This document shows, one piece after another, positions 24,122 to 33,361 of a stretch of DNA of 64,000 nt. Position 1 is the stretch's first letter; every line of letters begins with the position of its first letter. The stretch spans positions 135,111-199,110 of the forward strand of contig DLGW01000016.1 in assembly GCA_002482885.1 (NCBI GenBank), written 5' to 3'. The notes under the pieces are model-generated. The model saw nothing but the letters and a program-made list of their open reading frames with translations. It did not search any database and was not told where the DNA came from. The translations under genes were made by a program, and so were the position numbers. Source of the stretch: Flavobacteriaceae bacterium UBA7684 (GTDB lineage Bacteria > Bacteroidota > Bacteroidia > Flavobacteriales > Flavobacteriaceae).

Positions 24122-25198
24122 TTATTTCTGTTTTTCTAGATTTCTTTCAATTTTATAATCTGGTCTAGTCCATTTTGGTTTTTCCCCTAAGGCTTGAAAT
24201 TCAGAATTTTCTGCATCTACGGTTTTAGGCTGTACCTTTTTAGTAAAAGGCTTTTGCGGAATCATACCTAATTTTTCAAACAACTTCATATCCTCATTAA
24301 TATCTGGGTTTGGAGTCGTTAATAATTTATCTCCTGCAAAAATAGAATTGGCTCCTGCAAAAAAGCATAAAGCTTGTCCTTCTTGACTCATTTCCGTTCT
24401 ACCCGCCGATAAACGCACTTGGGTTTCTGGTAAAACAATTCTAGTAGTGGCTACCATTCTAACCATTTCCCAAATTTCAACCGTTTTTTGTTCTTCCAGC
24501 GGCGTGCCTTCTACAGCTACCAACGCGTTTATAGGTGTAGATTCTGGTTGTGGATTCAGGGAAGACAAGGCTACTAATAATCCTGCACGATCCTCAATAG
24601 ATTCTCCCATTCCTATAATACCACCACTACAAACAGTAACATTAGTTTTTCTTACATTAGAAATCGTATCCAATCGGTCTTGAAAAGCACGAGTAGAAAT
24701 CACTTCTTTATAATATTCTTCGGAACTATCTAAATTATGGTTGTAGGCGTATAAGCCTGCTTCTGCCAATCTTTGCGCTTGATTTTCGGTAATCATACCT
24801 AACGTACAACAAACCTCAAGATCTAGTCGATTAATCGTTCGTACCATTTCTAACACTTGGTCAAACTCTTCGCCGTCTTTTACGTTTCTCCAAGCTGCTC
24901 CCATGCAAACTCTTGAAGATCCATTGGCTTTAGCTCTTAAAGCCTGTGCTTTAACATGACTTACACTCATTAAATCATTGCCTTCAATTTCTGTTTCATA
25001 TCTGGCCGATTGTGGACAATACCCACAATCTTCGGAACAACCACCCGTTTTTATGGACAATAGCGTAGATACCTGAACCACATTAGGATTGTGATGTAAT
25101 CTATGAACAGTAGCCGCTTCATATAGCAGTTCCATAAAAGGTTTATTGTATATAGCTATGATTTCTTCTTTGGTCCAATTGTGTCGAATAGTACTCAT
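24122..25198 (-). CDS. bioB: Biotin synthase, 358 aa
   Basis: The radical-SAM motif CSEDCGYC has cysteines at residues 54, 58 and 61, preceded by LLSIKTGG. BioB blocks follow: VCMGAAWRNVKDGEEF, YNHNLDSSEEYY and TVCSGGIIGMGES, then LSAGRTEMSQEGQALCFFAGANSIFAGDKLLTT. It inserts sulfur into dethiobiotin to make biotin, using a [4Fe-4S] and a sacrificial [2Fe-2S] cluster. The C-terminus has a short family-specific tail. No other bio genes are nearby. It has its own -7 box 17 bases ahead and lies 46 bases after ssb. Confidence 0.97.
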   Translation of the reverse strand: MSTIRHNWTKEEIIAIYNKPFMELLYEAATVHRLHHNPNVVQVSTLLSIKTGGCSEDCGYCPQSARYETEIEGNDLMSVSHVKAQALRAKANGSSRVCMGAAWRNVKDGEEFDQVLEMVRTINRLDLEVCCTLGMITENQAQRLAEAGLYAYNHNLDSSEEYYKEVISTRAFQDRLDTISNVRKTNVTVCSGGIIGMGESIEDRAGLLVALSSLNPQPESTPINALVAVEGTPLEEQKTVEIWEMVRMVATTRIVLPETQVRLSAGRTEMSQEGQALCFFAGANSIFAGDKLLTTPNPDINEDMKLFEKLGMIPQKPFTKKVQPKTVDAENSEFQALGEKPKWTRPDYKIERNLEKQK

Positions 25199-25214
25199 GC
25201 GATTTAATTTTTTC

Positions 25215-25222
25215 CAAAAGTA
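25215..25222 (-). promoter_or_regulatory. -7 promoter element for bioB
   Basis: On the minus strand TACTTTTG fits TAnnTTTG exactly, 17 bases before the bioB ATG. bioB therefore need not depend on ssb transcription. Confidence 0.55.
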
Positions 25223-25244
25223 AAAAATAAAGCAAGAATCTTAT

Positions 25245-25580
25245 CTACTTACTGCCCAATAAAACCAATTCGCCAACTACAATTTCGGTGATGTAACGTT
25301 TTTCTCCGTTTTTGTCTTCGTAATTGCGGTAATTTAACTTTCCTTCAATCGCGATTTCTTTACCTTTACTTACGTATTTTTCAATAATTTCTGCCGTTTT
25401 TCCAAAAGCTGCCAGATTGTGCCACTGCGTATCGGTTGTTTTTTCTCCTTTGTCATTCGTAAAGTTTTCGTTAGTAGCTAAACTTAATTTAGCTAATTTT
25501 TTTCCGTTAGATAATGAAATGATTTCTGGTTGATTGCCTACGTTTCCAATTAATTGAACTTTGTTTCTTAGTGTACTCAT
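25245..25580 (-). CDS. ssb: Single-stranded DNA-binding protein, short form, 111 aa
   Basis: The OB-fold is visible from NKVQLIGNVGNQPEI through TQWHNLAAFGKTAEIIEKYVSKGKEIAIEGKLNYRNYEDKNGEK and ends soon after ITEIVVGELVLLGSK. I start at the ATG at 25580 (MSTLRNKV), the normal SSB N-terminus; the open frame extends upstream but with no family support. It lacks the acidic C-terminal tail that recruits partner proteins, so it is probably an accessory SSB. A second ssb lies at 42022-42426. The -7-like CATCTTTG lies upstream on the minus strand. Confidence 0.9.
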   Translation of the reverse strand: MSTLRNKVQLIGNVGNQPEIISLSNGKKLAKLSLATNENFTNDKGEKTTDTQWHNLAAFGKTAEIIEKYVSKGKEIAIEGKLNYRNYEDKNGEKRYITEIVVGELVLLGSK

Positions 25581-25711
25581 GATTTTAATTTTTTTAGTTA
25601 AACAAATTTTGATGAGGCAAAGATGAAATAGACATTCTTTGCGATTCGGTTTAAAATTATTTAACATCGTTTGTAGTCGTTTGTAAGTAATTAATGTTTA
25701 AAAAAATCGAT

Positions 25712-25719
25712 TAATTTTG
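25712..25719 (+). promoter_or_regulatory. -7 promoter element for the zinc-ribbon gene
   Basis: TAATTTTG fits TAnnTTTG exactly and is followed by CGGC, 20 bases before the ATG at 25740. Confidence 0.6.
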
Positions 25720-25739
25720 CGGCACCAAACCCAGTAAAA

Positions 25740-26090
25740 ATGAATGAAAAAAAATGCCTAGAATGTGATGCTAAAATCACAGGCAGGGAAGACAAAAAAT
25801 TTTGTAGTGATTATTGCAGAAATGCCTACAATAATAAAATGAATAAAGACGCTACCAATCTGATGCGAAACGTTAATAATAAACTACGCAAGAATTATCG
25901 GATTTTAACGGATTTTAATCCAACAGGAAAAGTAAAAGTTTCCAAAACTAAATTGTTAGCCAAAGGATTTGATTTCGATTATTTTACCAATCTATATCGA
26001 ACAAAAGCAGGTAATGTGTATCACTTTTTATACGACCAAGGGTATTTGGTTTTGGAAAATGATCAATACATGATTGTTAAAAAAGATTAA
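25740..26090 (+). CDS. Small zinc-ribbon protein of unknown function, 116 aa
   Basis: The N-terminal CLECDAKITGREDKKFCSDYC has the pattern C-x2-C-x13-C-x3-C (residues 6-26), a probable zinc site of the treble-clef or DUF2116-like type often seen in nucleic-acid-binding proteins. The rest is basic and helical (NNKLRKNYRILTDFNP), followed by a small alpha/beta part (KTKLLAKGFDFDYFTNLYRTKAG), resembling a winged region. It is widespread in flavobacteria as a hypothetical protein. It stands alone, divergent from ssb, with its own promoter. I do not assign a function. Confidence 0.75.
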   Translation: MNEKKCLECDAKITGREDKKFCSDYCRNAYNNKMNKDATNLMRNVNNKLRKNYRILTDFNPTGKVKVSKTKLLAKGFDFDYFTNLYRTKAGNVYHFLYDQGYLVLENDQYMIVKKD

Positions 26091-26152
26091 TAGTGTTCAT
26101 TACCATCATGTTACATTTTAGCATTTAAATTTTTATATGTTGAAAAAATAGT

Positions 26153-26160
26153 TACTTTTG
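26153..26160 (+). promoter_or_regulatory. -7 promoter element for the ompA-like gene
   Basis: TACTTTTG fits TAnnTTTG exactly, followed by CGCC, 30 bases before the ATG. This is the arrangement of strong Bacteroidetes promoters, fitting an abundant outer-membrane protein. Confidence 0.65.
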
Positions 26161-26190
26161 CGCCATAATTCACTATAAAAAACTTATAAG

Positions 26191-27597
26191 ATGAAACAAT
26201 TGAACAAAATTATCGCATTAATTGTAGCTGTTGTGGGTATCAACGGTGTACAAGCGCAAGACGAAAATAACCCATGGACTTTGTCTTTTGGAGCTAACGC
26301 AGTATCAACTAGACCTTCTGCTGCTCCATCTGGAGAAACATTTGAAAGATTTTCCAACTATCATTCACCAGATAAGTTCTGGAACGTTCTTCCATCAGTA
26401 TCTTACTTGAATGTTTCAAAATACTTAGGTAAAGGTTTTTCAGCTGGAATAACAGGATCTGTTAACAGAATTAATAAATCAGTAGGTTATAATGCTACCA
26501 CTGAAAAACATTTTGTTTATAATCCAGGTAATTTATCTTTTTATGCAGTAGACTTAAACGGTAAATATGGTTTTAAAGAATTGATTGGCACTAAATCTTT
26601 CGATCCTTATGCTTATTTAGGCGGAGGTTTAACTTGGATGGGAAGAAGCTCAGCTTGGAGTGGAAACATTGGTTTAGGAATGAACTATTGGATTACAGAA
26701 GGTTTTGCTTTAACTGTTCAAACTGGTTACAGAAGACAATTTGATGACCACGATCAAATACGTACACATTTTCAACACTTATTTGGTTTGACTTTCGGTT
26801 TAGGCATGAAAGATCAAGACAAAGACAAAGTTGCTGATAAAGACGACGAGTGTCCTACCGTATTTGGTTTAGCTCAATTTAAAGGTTGTCCTGACACAGA
26901 CGGAGACGGAGTACAAGATAAAGAAGATGCTTGTCCAGAAGTTGCTGGAAAACCAGAATTAAAAGGATGTCCAGATTCAGACAATGATGGTATTGCAGAT
27001 AAAGATGATGCTTGTCCTCAACAAAAAGGTTTAGCTCAATTTAAAGGTTGTCCAGACTCAGATAATGATGGTGTTGCAGATAAAGATGATGCTTGTGCTA
27101 CTGTTGCTGGTCCAATTGAAAATAAAGGTTGCCCATGGCCAGATACTGACAGTGATGGTACTTTAGACAAAGATGATAGATGTCCGAAAGTAGCGGGTCC
27201 TATTGAAAACAAAGGATGTCCAATTGTTACTAAAGAAGTAGTAAAACAATTAAATGATTTCTTAGCTAAATCAGTAACATTTGACACTAACAAAACAACT
27301 ATCACTCCTCAGTCTTTTGCTACATTAGACCAAGTAGTAGCTGTGATGACTGAATATGCAAATGATAAGTTCTCAATTGAAGGTCATACAGATAACGTAG
27401 GTAAAAAAGCTCCTAATCAAATTTTATCTGAAGGAAGAGCAAAAGCAATTACTGATTATTTAGTTTCAAAAGGAGTTTCAGCTGAACGTTTGTCTTCAAA
27501 AGGATTTGGTATGGATAAACCAATTGCTTCTAATAAAACAAAAGCAGGTAAAGCTAAAAACAGAAGAGTTGAAATTATCCACTTAGGTGCTAATTAA
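26191..27597 (+). CDS. OmpA-family protein with TSP3 repeats, 468 aa
   Basis: A signal peptide (about residues 1-22, ending GVQAQ) is followed by an N-terminal eight-strand barrel (to about residue 205). Five thrombospondin type-3 calcium-binding repeats of the form D.D.DGV.DK.D.CP (about 208-342) come next, then a C-terminal OmpA domain (KSVTFDTNKTTITPQSF; FSIEGHTDNVGKKAPNQILSEGRA; NRRVEI) that binds peptidoglycan. It anchors the outer membrane to the wall and is typically one of the most abundant outer-membrane proteins in Flavobacterium. The repeat DNA is directly visible in the sequence. A strong terminator follows. Confidence 0.95.
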   Translation: MKQLNKIIALIVAVVGINGVQAQDENNPWTLSFGANAVSTRPSAAPSGETFERFSNYHSPDKFWNVLPSVSYLNVSKYLGKGFSAGITGSVNRINKSVGYNATTEKHFVYNPGNLSFYAVDLNGKYGFKELIGTKSFDPYAYLGGGLTWMGRSSAWSGNIGLGMNYWITEGFALTVQTGYRRQFDDHDQIRTHFQHLFGLTFGLGMKDQDKDKVADKDDECPTVFGLAQFKGCPDTDGDGVQDKEDACPEVAGKPELKGCPDSDNDGIADKDDACPQQKGLAQFKGCPDSDNDGVADKDDACATVAGPIENKGCPWPDTDSDGTLDKDDRCPKVAGPIENKGCPIVTKEVVKQLNDFLAKSVTFDTNKTTITPQSFATLDQVVAVMTEYANDKFSIEGHTDNVGKKAPNQILSEGRAKAITDYLVSKGVSAERLSSKGFGMDKPIASNKTKAGKAKNRRVEIIHLGAN

Positions 27598-27620
27598 TTC
27601 TTAGTTAAATAAAATATTTG

Positions 27621-27651
27621 AAACGCCCCGCAATTGCGGGGCGTTTTTTTT
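27621..27651 (+). terminator. Strong rho-independent terminator after the ompA-like gene
   Basis: The arms AAACGCCCCGC and GCGGGGCGTTT pair perfectly around AATT and end in T8 or more. Confidence 0.93.
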
Positions 27652-27658
27652 ATGTTTG
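27651..27658 (+). promoter_or_regulatory. -7 promoter element directly before the addB-like gene
   Basis: TATGTTTG fits TAnnTTTG exactly. It ends four bases before the ATG at 27663, so transcription would begin at or near the start codon (a leaderless message). Confidence 0.5.
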
Positions 27659-27662
27659 TGAT

Positions 27663-30407
27663 ATGACAAATTCTACGTTTCTTCACAAACTTGCCATTCA
27701 GTTATGTAATCAGTATCCCACCGATTTACATCGTTTGTGTATTATTTTGCCGAATAAAAGAGCCAAAATTTTTTTGGAATCAGCTTTTAAAGAAGTTATT
27801 CAGGAAAATATCTTTTGTCCTACGATTTTAAGTATTGAAGAATTGTTATTTCAAATTACTCAAATCAATAGTATAGACTCGGTAGAATTGTTGTTTGAGT
27901 TTTATGATGTTTATATACAAAACACTCCGTTAGAACACCAGCAGTCCTTTGATCAATTTTCGGGTTGGGCTCCTGTACTGTTGCAAGACTTTAATGAGAT
28001 TGACCGTTATTTGTTAAACCCTAAAAGTGTTCTGTCTTATTTAAAAGAAATAGAAGACATCAAACATTGGTCTGTAGATGTTGACAAACAAACTCCCTTA
28101 ATTGCTAACTATTTAATATTTTATAATAGACTAATTGTTTATTATGAAAGTTTATATCGTCATTTATTAGCCAATCAATTAGGTTATCAAGGTTTAATTT
28201 ATCGCGAAGCAATTCGATTATTGCCTCAATTCAATTCCGATAAAAAGACTAAATATATTTTTGCGGGTTTCAACGCCTTAAATGTTGCCGAAGAACAAAT
28301 TTTCCAATACTTATTAAATGAAAAAGACGCTGAAGTTTATTGGGATGTAGATCAATCTTTTGTAAACGATCCGTATCATGAAGCAGGTCTTTTTGCACGT
28401 AGATATTTATCATGGCCATACTACAAACAACATTATTTTGAATGGATGGTGGATGCGTTTTCCGAACCTAAAAACATCTCTATTATTGGAACGCCCAAAA
28501 GTGTAGGTCAAGCCAAAATTATTGGACAAATTTTACAAGATTTACCTAAAGAAACCATACAAAAAACAGCAATTGTTTTGGGCGATGAAAATCTATTGTC
28601 TCCCTTAATTTATTCTTTACCAAATAATATTGATGAAGTTAATATTACTATGGGAATGACCGCTAAGAACAACCCTGTACAGGTATTCTTCAATAAGTTG
28701 TTTAGATTGCACTTAAATGCGGTTTCCAAAAGTGGTTATGTGTTTTATTATAAGGATTTGTTGGCGGTTTTAAATCATCCGATGTTGTCGGGAATTTTAG
28801 AGGTGTCTGTATTGGTTCAAGAAATAAAAAAAAGAAACATCACGTTCCTTTCTTATCAGCAATTAGTAGTGTTGTCAGAAGATTTAAATAAAAATGATTT
28901 TTTTGAACTTTTAGTTAGTCCTTGGCCAGCTAATGCATTGGACGTAATTGGAATCCAATTAAACATCATTCATGTATTAAAAGAAGCATTACACACCAAA
29001 GAGGCTTCTAACCGATTAACAAGAGTATTTTTATTTGCTATCCATCAGGTGTTTAATAAATTAAAGAATTATTTTATAGCATATCCGACCATTACTCATT
29101 TAGAATACTTGTTTTCGTTATACAAACAAGCGGTACAGTTGGCAGAAGTTTCTTTTGAGGGACAACCTTTAGGTGGTTTACAAATTATGGGGTTGTTAGA
29201 ATCTAGGGTGTTGGATTTTGAAAATGTTATCATAACTTCTTTAAACGAAGGCACTTTACCCTCTGGCAAATCTGCTTTGTCATTTATTCCTTACGATGTA
29301 AAAATGGAATTAGGTTTGCCAACTACTAAAGAAAAAGACGCCATTTATACCTATCATTTTTATCATTTACTCATGCGCGCTAAAAACGTGTATTTGTTAT
29401 ACAATACTGAACCCGATGGTTTAGATGCGGGCGAAAAAAGCAGGTATATCACCCAATTACTCATAGAAAAAAAGCAAAATCACCAAACCACTGCTCAAAT
29501 AATTGCACCACAAATTCCAACACACCCTCATGTTGCGATACAAATTCCTAAAACAGAACAAGTAATTGTTCTTTTAAAAGAAATGGCGCTAAAAGGTTTT
29601 TCTCCAACAGGACTAACTTCTTATTTAAGAAATCCGATGTTATTTTATTATCAAAGGATTTTAAAACTAGGGCAGGTAGAAGAAGTAGAAGAAAGTATAG
29701 CCATGAATACTTTTGGGAATGTAATTCATCAAAGTTTAGAAGTCTTGTATCGACCTTATATAGGGGTGTATTTAACTTTAGAAGACACTAAAGAAATGAA
29801 ATCGCGTGTGGAACAAGTCGTTCATCAGCAATTCAGTAAAGAATATTCAGACGGTGTAATTCGAGGCAAAAACCTAATTGCTTACAAAGTGGCCCGGCAG
29901 CAGGTGTTAAACATGCTTAAATTAGAAGAAAAATGGCTAAACCAACCCGAAACCAATACAGTTAAAATAATTGCTTTAGAGCAAAGATTTGAGTGTGTTC
30001 TTGAAGGTTCTCCGTTGCCTTTTCAGGTTGTTCTTGGGGGTAATATCGATAGAATAGAAGAAAGAAACGGAATAGTTAGAATCATAGATTACAAAACAGG
30101 AAAAGTGGAGCCTAAAGATTTGGTGGTAAAGGATTGGAATCAGTTGTTAGATGTTAAGTACGAAAAAGCCATTCAGTTATTAGCATATTGTTTAATGACC
30201 CAAAAAAATCACGAAAATCAAAAAGTAGAAACTGGAATTATTTGTTTTAAAAATATGACTAAAGAATTTATGCCATTACTGATAAAAACTTCCGCAGAAA
30301 CTACCTTAATCAACCCAGAAATACTACAGGATTATACCCGTAAAATCATGGAATTAATCGCAGAAATTTTAAACTCTACCATTCCTTTTTCCGAAAAAAG
30401 AAACTAA
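27663..30407 (+). CDS. PD-(D/E)XK nuclease family protein, AddB-like, 914 aa
   Basis: The C-terminal RecB-type nuclease domain has the motifs FGNVIHQSLEVLY (about residues 680-692), GNIDRIEE, the catalytic IIDYKTGKVEP (about 804-814) and KAIQLLAYCLM. The N-terminal two thirds resemble the helicase-like part of AddB (LCIILPNKRAKIFLESAF near 30-47; IAGFNALN-type walls), but there is no Walker A GxGKT motif and no iron-sulfur cysteine cluster. It probably works with an AddA helicase-nuclease in double-strand break repair. No addA lies in the window. The start at 27663 is chosen because the longer frame begins inside the ompA terminator. Confidence 0.85.
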   Translation: MTNSTFLHKLAIQLCNQYPTDLHRLCIILPNKRAKIFLESAFKEVIQENIFCPTILSIEELLFQITQINSIDSVELLFEFYDVYIQNTPLEHQQSFDQFSGWAPVLLQDFNEIDRYLLNPKSVLSYLKEIEDIKHWSVDVDKQTPLIANYLIFYNRLIVYYESLYRHLLANQLGYQGLIYREAIRLLPQFNSDKKTKYIFAGFNALNVAEEQIFQYLLNEKDAEVYWDVDQSFVNDPYHEAGLFARRYLSWPYYKQHYFEWMVDAFSEPKNISIIGTPKSVGQAKIIGQILQDLPKETIQKTAIVLGDENLLSPLIYSLPNNIDEVNITMGMTAKNNPVQVFFNKLFRLHLNAVSKSGYVFYYKDLLAVLNHPMLSGILEVSVLVQEIKKRNITFLSYQQLVVLSEDLNKNDFFELLVSPWPANALDVIGIQLNIIHVLKEALHTKEASNRLTRVFLFAIHQVFNKLKNYFIAYPTITHLEYLFSLYKQAVQLAEVSFEGQPLGGLQIMGLLESRVLDFENVIITSLNEGTLPSGKSALSFIPYDVKMELGLPTTKEKDAIYTYHFYHLLMRAKNVYLLYNTEPDGLDAGEKSRYITQLLIEKKQNHQTTAQIIAPQIPTHPHVAIQIPKTEQVIVLLKEMALKGFSPTGLTSYLRNPMLFYYQRILKLGQVEEVEESIAMNTFGNVIHQSLEVLYRPYIGVYLTLEDTKEMKSRVEQVVHQQFSKEYSDGVIRGKNLIAYKVARQQVLNMLKLEEKWLNQPETNTVKIIALEQRFECVLEGSPLPFQVVLGGNIDRIEERNGIVRIIDYKTGKVEPKDLVVKDWNQLLDVKYEKAIQLLAYCLMTQKNHENQKVETGIICFKNMTKEFMPLLIKTSAETTLINPEILQDYTRKIMELIAEILNSTIPFSEKRN

Positions 30408-30446
30408 TAATCTACCGTCTTTAGCTAAAGGAAATGCAAGACAAAC

Positions 30447-31271
30447 CTACCCCAACGCTACATCTAAAGTCATCATGACTATAAAGCCACCTATAAACCC
30501 TAAAGTAGCTACATCGGTATTTTTATCTTGTTGGGTTTCTGGGATTACTTCTTCTACCACCACAAATATCATAGCTCCAGCGGCAAAAGCTAAGGCATAA
30601 GGTAAAACGGGTGTAAAAAAAGTAACCGAAAATGCTCCAATAACTGCAGCAATCGGTTCTACTACAGCAGATAATTGTCCGTAAAAAAAACTCTTTTTAC
30701 GAGACATTCCCATTCTTCGTAATGGCATAGCCACCGCAATACCTTCAGGGAAATTTTGTATTCCAATGCCAATAGCCAGTATTACTGCACCTGCAATAGA
30801 AGCTTCAGGTATACCTGCTGCCACTCCACCAAATAAAACCCCTACCGCTAATCCTTCAGGGATATTATGTAAAGTTATAGCCAATACTAAAAGTGTGGTG
30901 CGTTGTAAAGGGGTTTTTACACCTTCGATATCTGATTCTTTAAAATTGATGTGTAAATGGGGCAACACTTTATCTAGCATGAACAAGAAAAGTGCACCCA
31001 ACATAAAACCTGACGCGGCTGGGATTACTTTTTCAAAACCTTCTCCTTTAGACATTTCAATAGCTGGCGCTAATAAACTCCAATAACTAGCCGCCACCAT
31101 TACACCGCCTGTAAAACCCAACATACCATCGAGCACTACACGATTCATGTTTTTAAAGAAGAAAACTACAGATGCCCCTAAAGCTGTTAAGCCCCAAGTA
31201 AAAACAGCCGCGTAAAAGGCCGCTAAAACTGGAGGTATGCTTTCAAAATAGGCAACTATATTTTCGAACAT
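30447..31271 (-). CDS. ZIP family divalent metal transporter, 274 aa
   Basis: About eight hydrophobic segments are seen. The ZIP metal-pathway motifs are HNIPEGLAVGV in helix 4 (about residues 136-146) and NFPEGIAVAMPL in helix 5 (about 173-184), where HN.PEG and .NFPEG are the family marks. It lies in the inner membrane and would import zinc or a related divalent metal. It is GufA-type by layout. It follows metG by 24 bases, so it may be the third gene of lspA-metG-zip. The end is 39 bases from the convergent addB-like gene. Confidence 0.92.
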   Translation of the reverse strand: MFENIVAYFESIPPVLAAFYAAVFTWGLTALGASVVFFFKNMNRVVLDGMLGFTGGVMVAASYWSLLAPAIEMSKGEGFEKVIPAASGFMLGALFLFMLDKVLPHLHINFKESDIEGVKTPLQRTTLLVLAITLHNIPEGLAVGVLFGGVAAGIPEASIAGAVILAIGIGIQNFPEGIAVAMPLRRMGMSRKKSFFYGQLSAVVEPIAAVIGAFSVTFFTPVLPYALAFAAGAMIFVVVEEVIPETQQDKNTDVATLGFIGGFIVMMTLDVALG

Positions 31272-31295
31272 AAACCGTAAAATTTGGTTTTAAAT

Positions 31296-33359
31296 TTAAT
31301 TAATGGTTTCGCCATTTGCAACTCCTTCAGTATCAGGATTTACAAACACCAATTTACCTTCGGCATTTTGTGTCATTAATATCATACCTTGACTTTCTAC
31401 CCCTCGTAAATTGCGTGGTGCCAAGTTTACTAAAACTGTAACGCGTTTACCCACAACTTCTTCTGGTGAAAAACTTTCTGCAATGCCCGAAACTATGGTG
31501 CGTACATCGATACCCGTATCTACTTTCAATACCAATAATTTATTGGCTTTGGGCATCTTTTCAGCTTCTAAAATGGTTCCTGTACGAATGTCCATTTTGG
31601 CGAAATCTTCGTACTGAATCAATTCTTTTTGAGGCGCTGCCTTTTTATTTTCAGCCTGATTAGCGGTTTTAGTAGCTTCCAATTTATCGATTTGTTTTTG
31701 AATTTGCTCGTCTTCTATTTTAGAAAACAACAATGCTGCTTCACCAATTTGATGTCCCGAAGGGATTAAATCTGAAGATTCAGAAATGACATTCCAATCC
31801 AATACGTTTTCTAACTTTAAAATGTTTCCTAATTTTTGAGCTGTGAATGGCAAAAAGGGCTCACACAACACACTTAATGCGGCTGCAATTTGAAGCCCTA
31901 CATACATCTGGGTTTGTACTCTCTCAGGATTTTCTTTAATAATTTTCCAAGGTTCTTCGTCGGCTAAATATTTATTTCCTAAACGAGCCACATTCATGAG
32001 TTCGCCTAAAGCTTCACGGAAACGGTATCGCTCTAATGATTCAGAAATAATGGCTGGATATTTTTTTAATTCATTTAAAGTGGCAATATCTACTTCCGAA
32101 AAAGTATTTGGCGCTGGAATAATTCCGTTGTAGTATTTATGGGTTAATACCGCCACTCTATTGATGAAGTTTCCAAAAATAGCTACTAATTCATTGTTAT
32201 TTCGGGCTTGAAAATCCTTCCAAGTAAAATCGTTGTCTTTGGTTTCGGGCGCATTCGAGGTTAAAGCATAACGCAATACATCTTGCTGATTCGGAAATTC
32301 TAACAGATATTCGTGTAACCAAACCGCCCAGTTTTTAGAGGTAGATAATTTATTGCCTTCTAAATTTAAAAATTCATTAGCTGGTACATTATCTGGCAAT
32401 ATAAAACTGCCTTCAGCTTTTAACATGGCGGGGAAAATCACACAGTGAAATACAATATTATCTTTCCCGATAAAATGAACCAATTTGGTGTCTTTATCTT
32501 TCCAATAAGGTTCCCAATCTATGCCTTTGTTCGCTGCCCATTCTTTAGTAGATGAAATATATCCAATAGGTGCATCAAACCAAACGTATAATTTTTTGCC
32601 TTCGGCACCTTCCACAGGCACATCAATACCCCAATCTAAATCACGGGTTACGGCACGGGGTTCTAAACCACCGTCAATCCACGATTTTACTTGCCCATAC
32701 ACATTGGGTTTCCAATCGTTTTTATGTCCTTCTAAAATCCATTCTTTTAAAAAATCGGAATACCTGTCTAAAGGCAAAAACCAGTGTTTGGTTGATTTTA
32801 AAACAGGTGTTTCACCTGTTATGGTTGATTTTGGATTAATTAAATCGGTAGCGTTTAATGATGAGCCACATTTTTCGCATTGGTCCCCGTAGGCTTCTTC
32901 GTTGCCACATTTTGGGCAAGTTCCCATCACAAAACGGTCAGCCAAAAATTGATTGGCTTTGGCATCGTATAACTGCTCGGTTACTTCTTCTATAAAATCG
33001 CCTTTATCGTATAATTTTTTAAAAAAATCAGCTGCTGTTTGATGGTGTATAGGCAAAGACGTTCGAGAATAATTGTCAAAAGAAATCCCAAATTCTTCAA
33101 AAGAATCTTTAATGATTTTATGATACTTATCAATGACTTCTTGTGGGGTTACACCTTCTTTTTTAGCTTTCATAGAAATCGCTACGCCGTGTTCATCGCT
33201 ACCGCCAATAAAAACCACATCGCGTTTTTGTTGTCTTAAGTAACGCGCATAAATATCGGCAGGCACGTAAACGCCAGCCAAATGACCAATATGAATAGGC
33301 CCATTGGTGTAAGGCAAGGCCGAAGTAATGGTATATCTTTTTGGATAATCAGACATCAT
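31296..33359 (-). CDS. metG: Methionyl-tRNA synthetase, 687 aa
   Basis: The class I motifs are HIGHLAGVY (residues 21-29; family HIGH) and KLSTSKN (about 340-346; family KMSKS). A zinc-binding insert, CPKCGNEEAYGDQCEKCG, lies near 146-163, and the anticodon-binding helical domain follows. A C-terminal tRNA-binding OB domain (FAKMDIRTGTILEAEKMPKANKL; LAPRNLRGVESQGMI) completes the long bacterial form. It charges initiator and elongator tRNA with methionine. It is two bases downstream of lspA on the same strand. The start is MMSDYPKR; the second Met is equally likely. Confidence 0.97.
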   Translation of the reverse strand: MMSDYPKRYTITSALPYTNGPIHIGHLAGVYVPADIYARYLRQQKRDVVFIGGSDEHGVAISMKAKKEGVTPQEVIDKYHKIIKDSFEEFGISFDNYSRTSLPIHHQTAADFFKKLYDKGDFIEEVTEQLYDAKANQFLADRFVMGTCPKCGNEEAYGDQCEKCGSSLNATDLINPKSTITGETPVLKSTKHWFLPLDRYSDFLKEWILEGHKNDWKPNVYGQVKSWIDGGLEPRAVTRDLDWGIDVPVEGAEGKKLYVWFDAPIGYISSTKEWAANKGIDWEPYWKDKDTKLVHFIGKDNIVFHCVIFPAMLKAEGSFILPDNVPANEFLNLEGNKLSTSKNWAVWLHEYLLEFPNQQDVLRYALTSNAPETKDNDFTWKDFQARNNNELVAIFGNFINRVAVLTHKYYNGIIPAPNTFSEVDIATLNELKKYPAIISESLERYRFREALGELMNVARLGNKYLADEEPWKIIKENPERVQTQMYVGLQIAAALSVLCEPFLPFTAQKLGNILKLENVLDWNVISESSDLIPSGHQIGEAALLFSKIEDEQIQKQIDKLEATKTANQAENKKAAPQKELIQYEDFAKMDIRTGTILEAEKMPKANKLLVLKVDTGIDVRTIVSGIAESFSPEEVVGKRVTVLVNLAPRNLRGVESQGMILMTQNAEGKLVFVNPDTEGVANGETIN

Positions 33360-33361
33360 TT

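Noticed and set aside
26820..27220. Repeated DNA in the OmpA-like gene as a CRISPR or satellite
   Set aside because: The repeats are in frame and encode TSP3 calcium-binding units, so they are protein repeats.
27618..27662. Upstream extension of the AddB-like gene
   Set aside because: The extra 15 codons lie in the terminator hairpin of the ompA-like gene, and the promoter is downstream of them.
30419..30430. CTTTAGCTAAAG palindrome between the AddB-like and ZIP genes
   Set aside because: It is short with no T-run on either strand, so it is not a supportable terminator.
32521..32892. Plus-strand frame of 123 codons inside metG
   Set aside because: It is antisense to conserved methionyl-tRNA synthetase sequence. 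Its residues are biased, as expected of a shadow frame.
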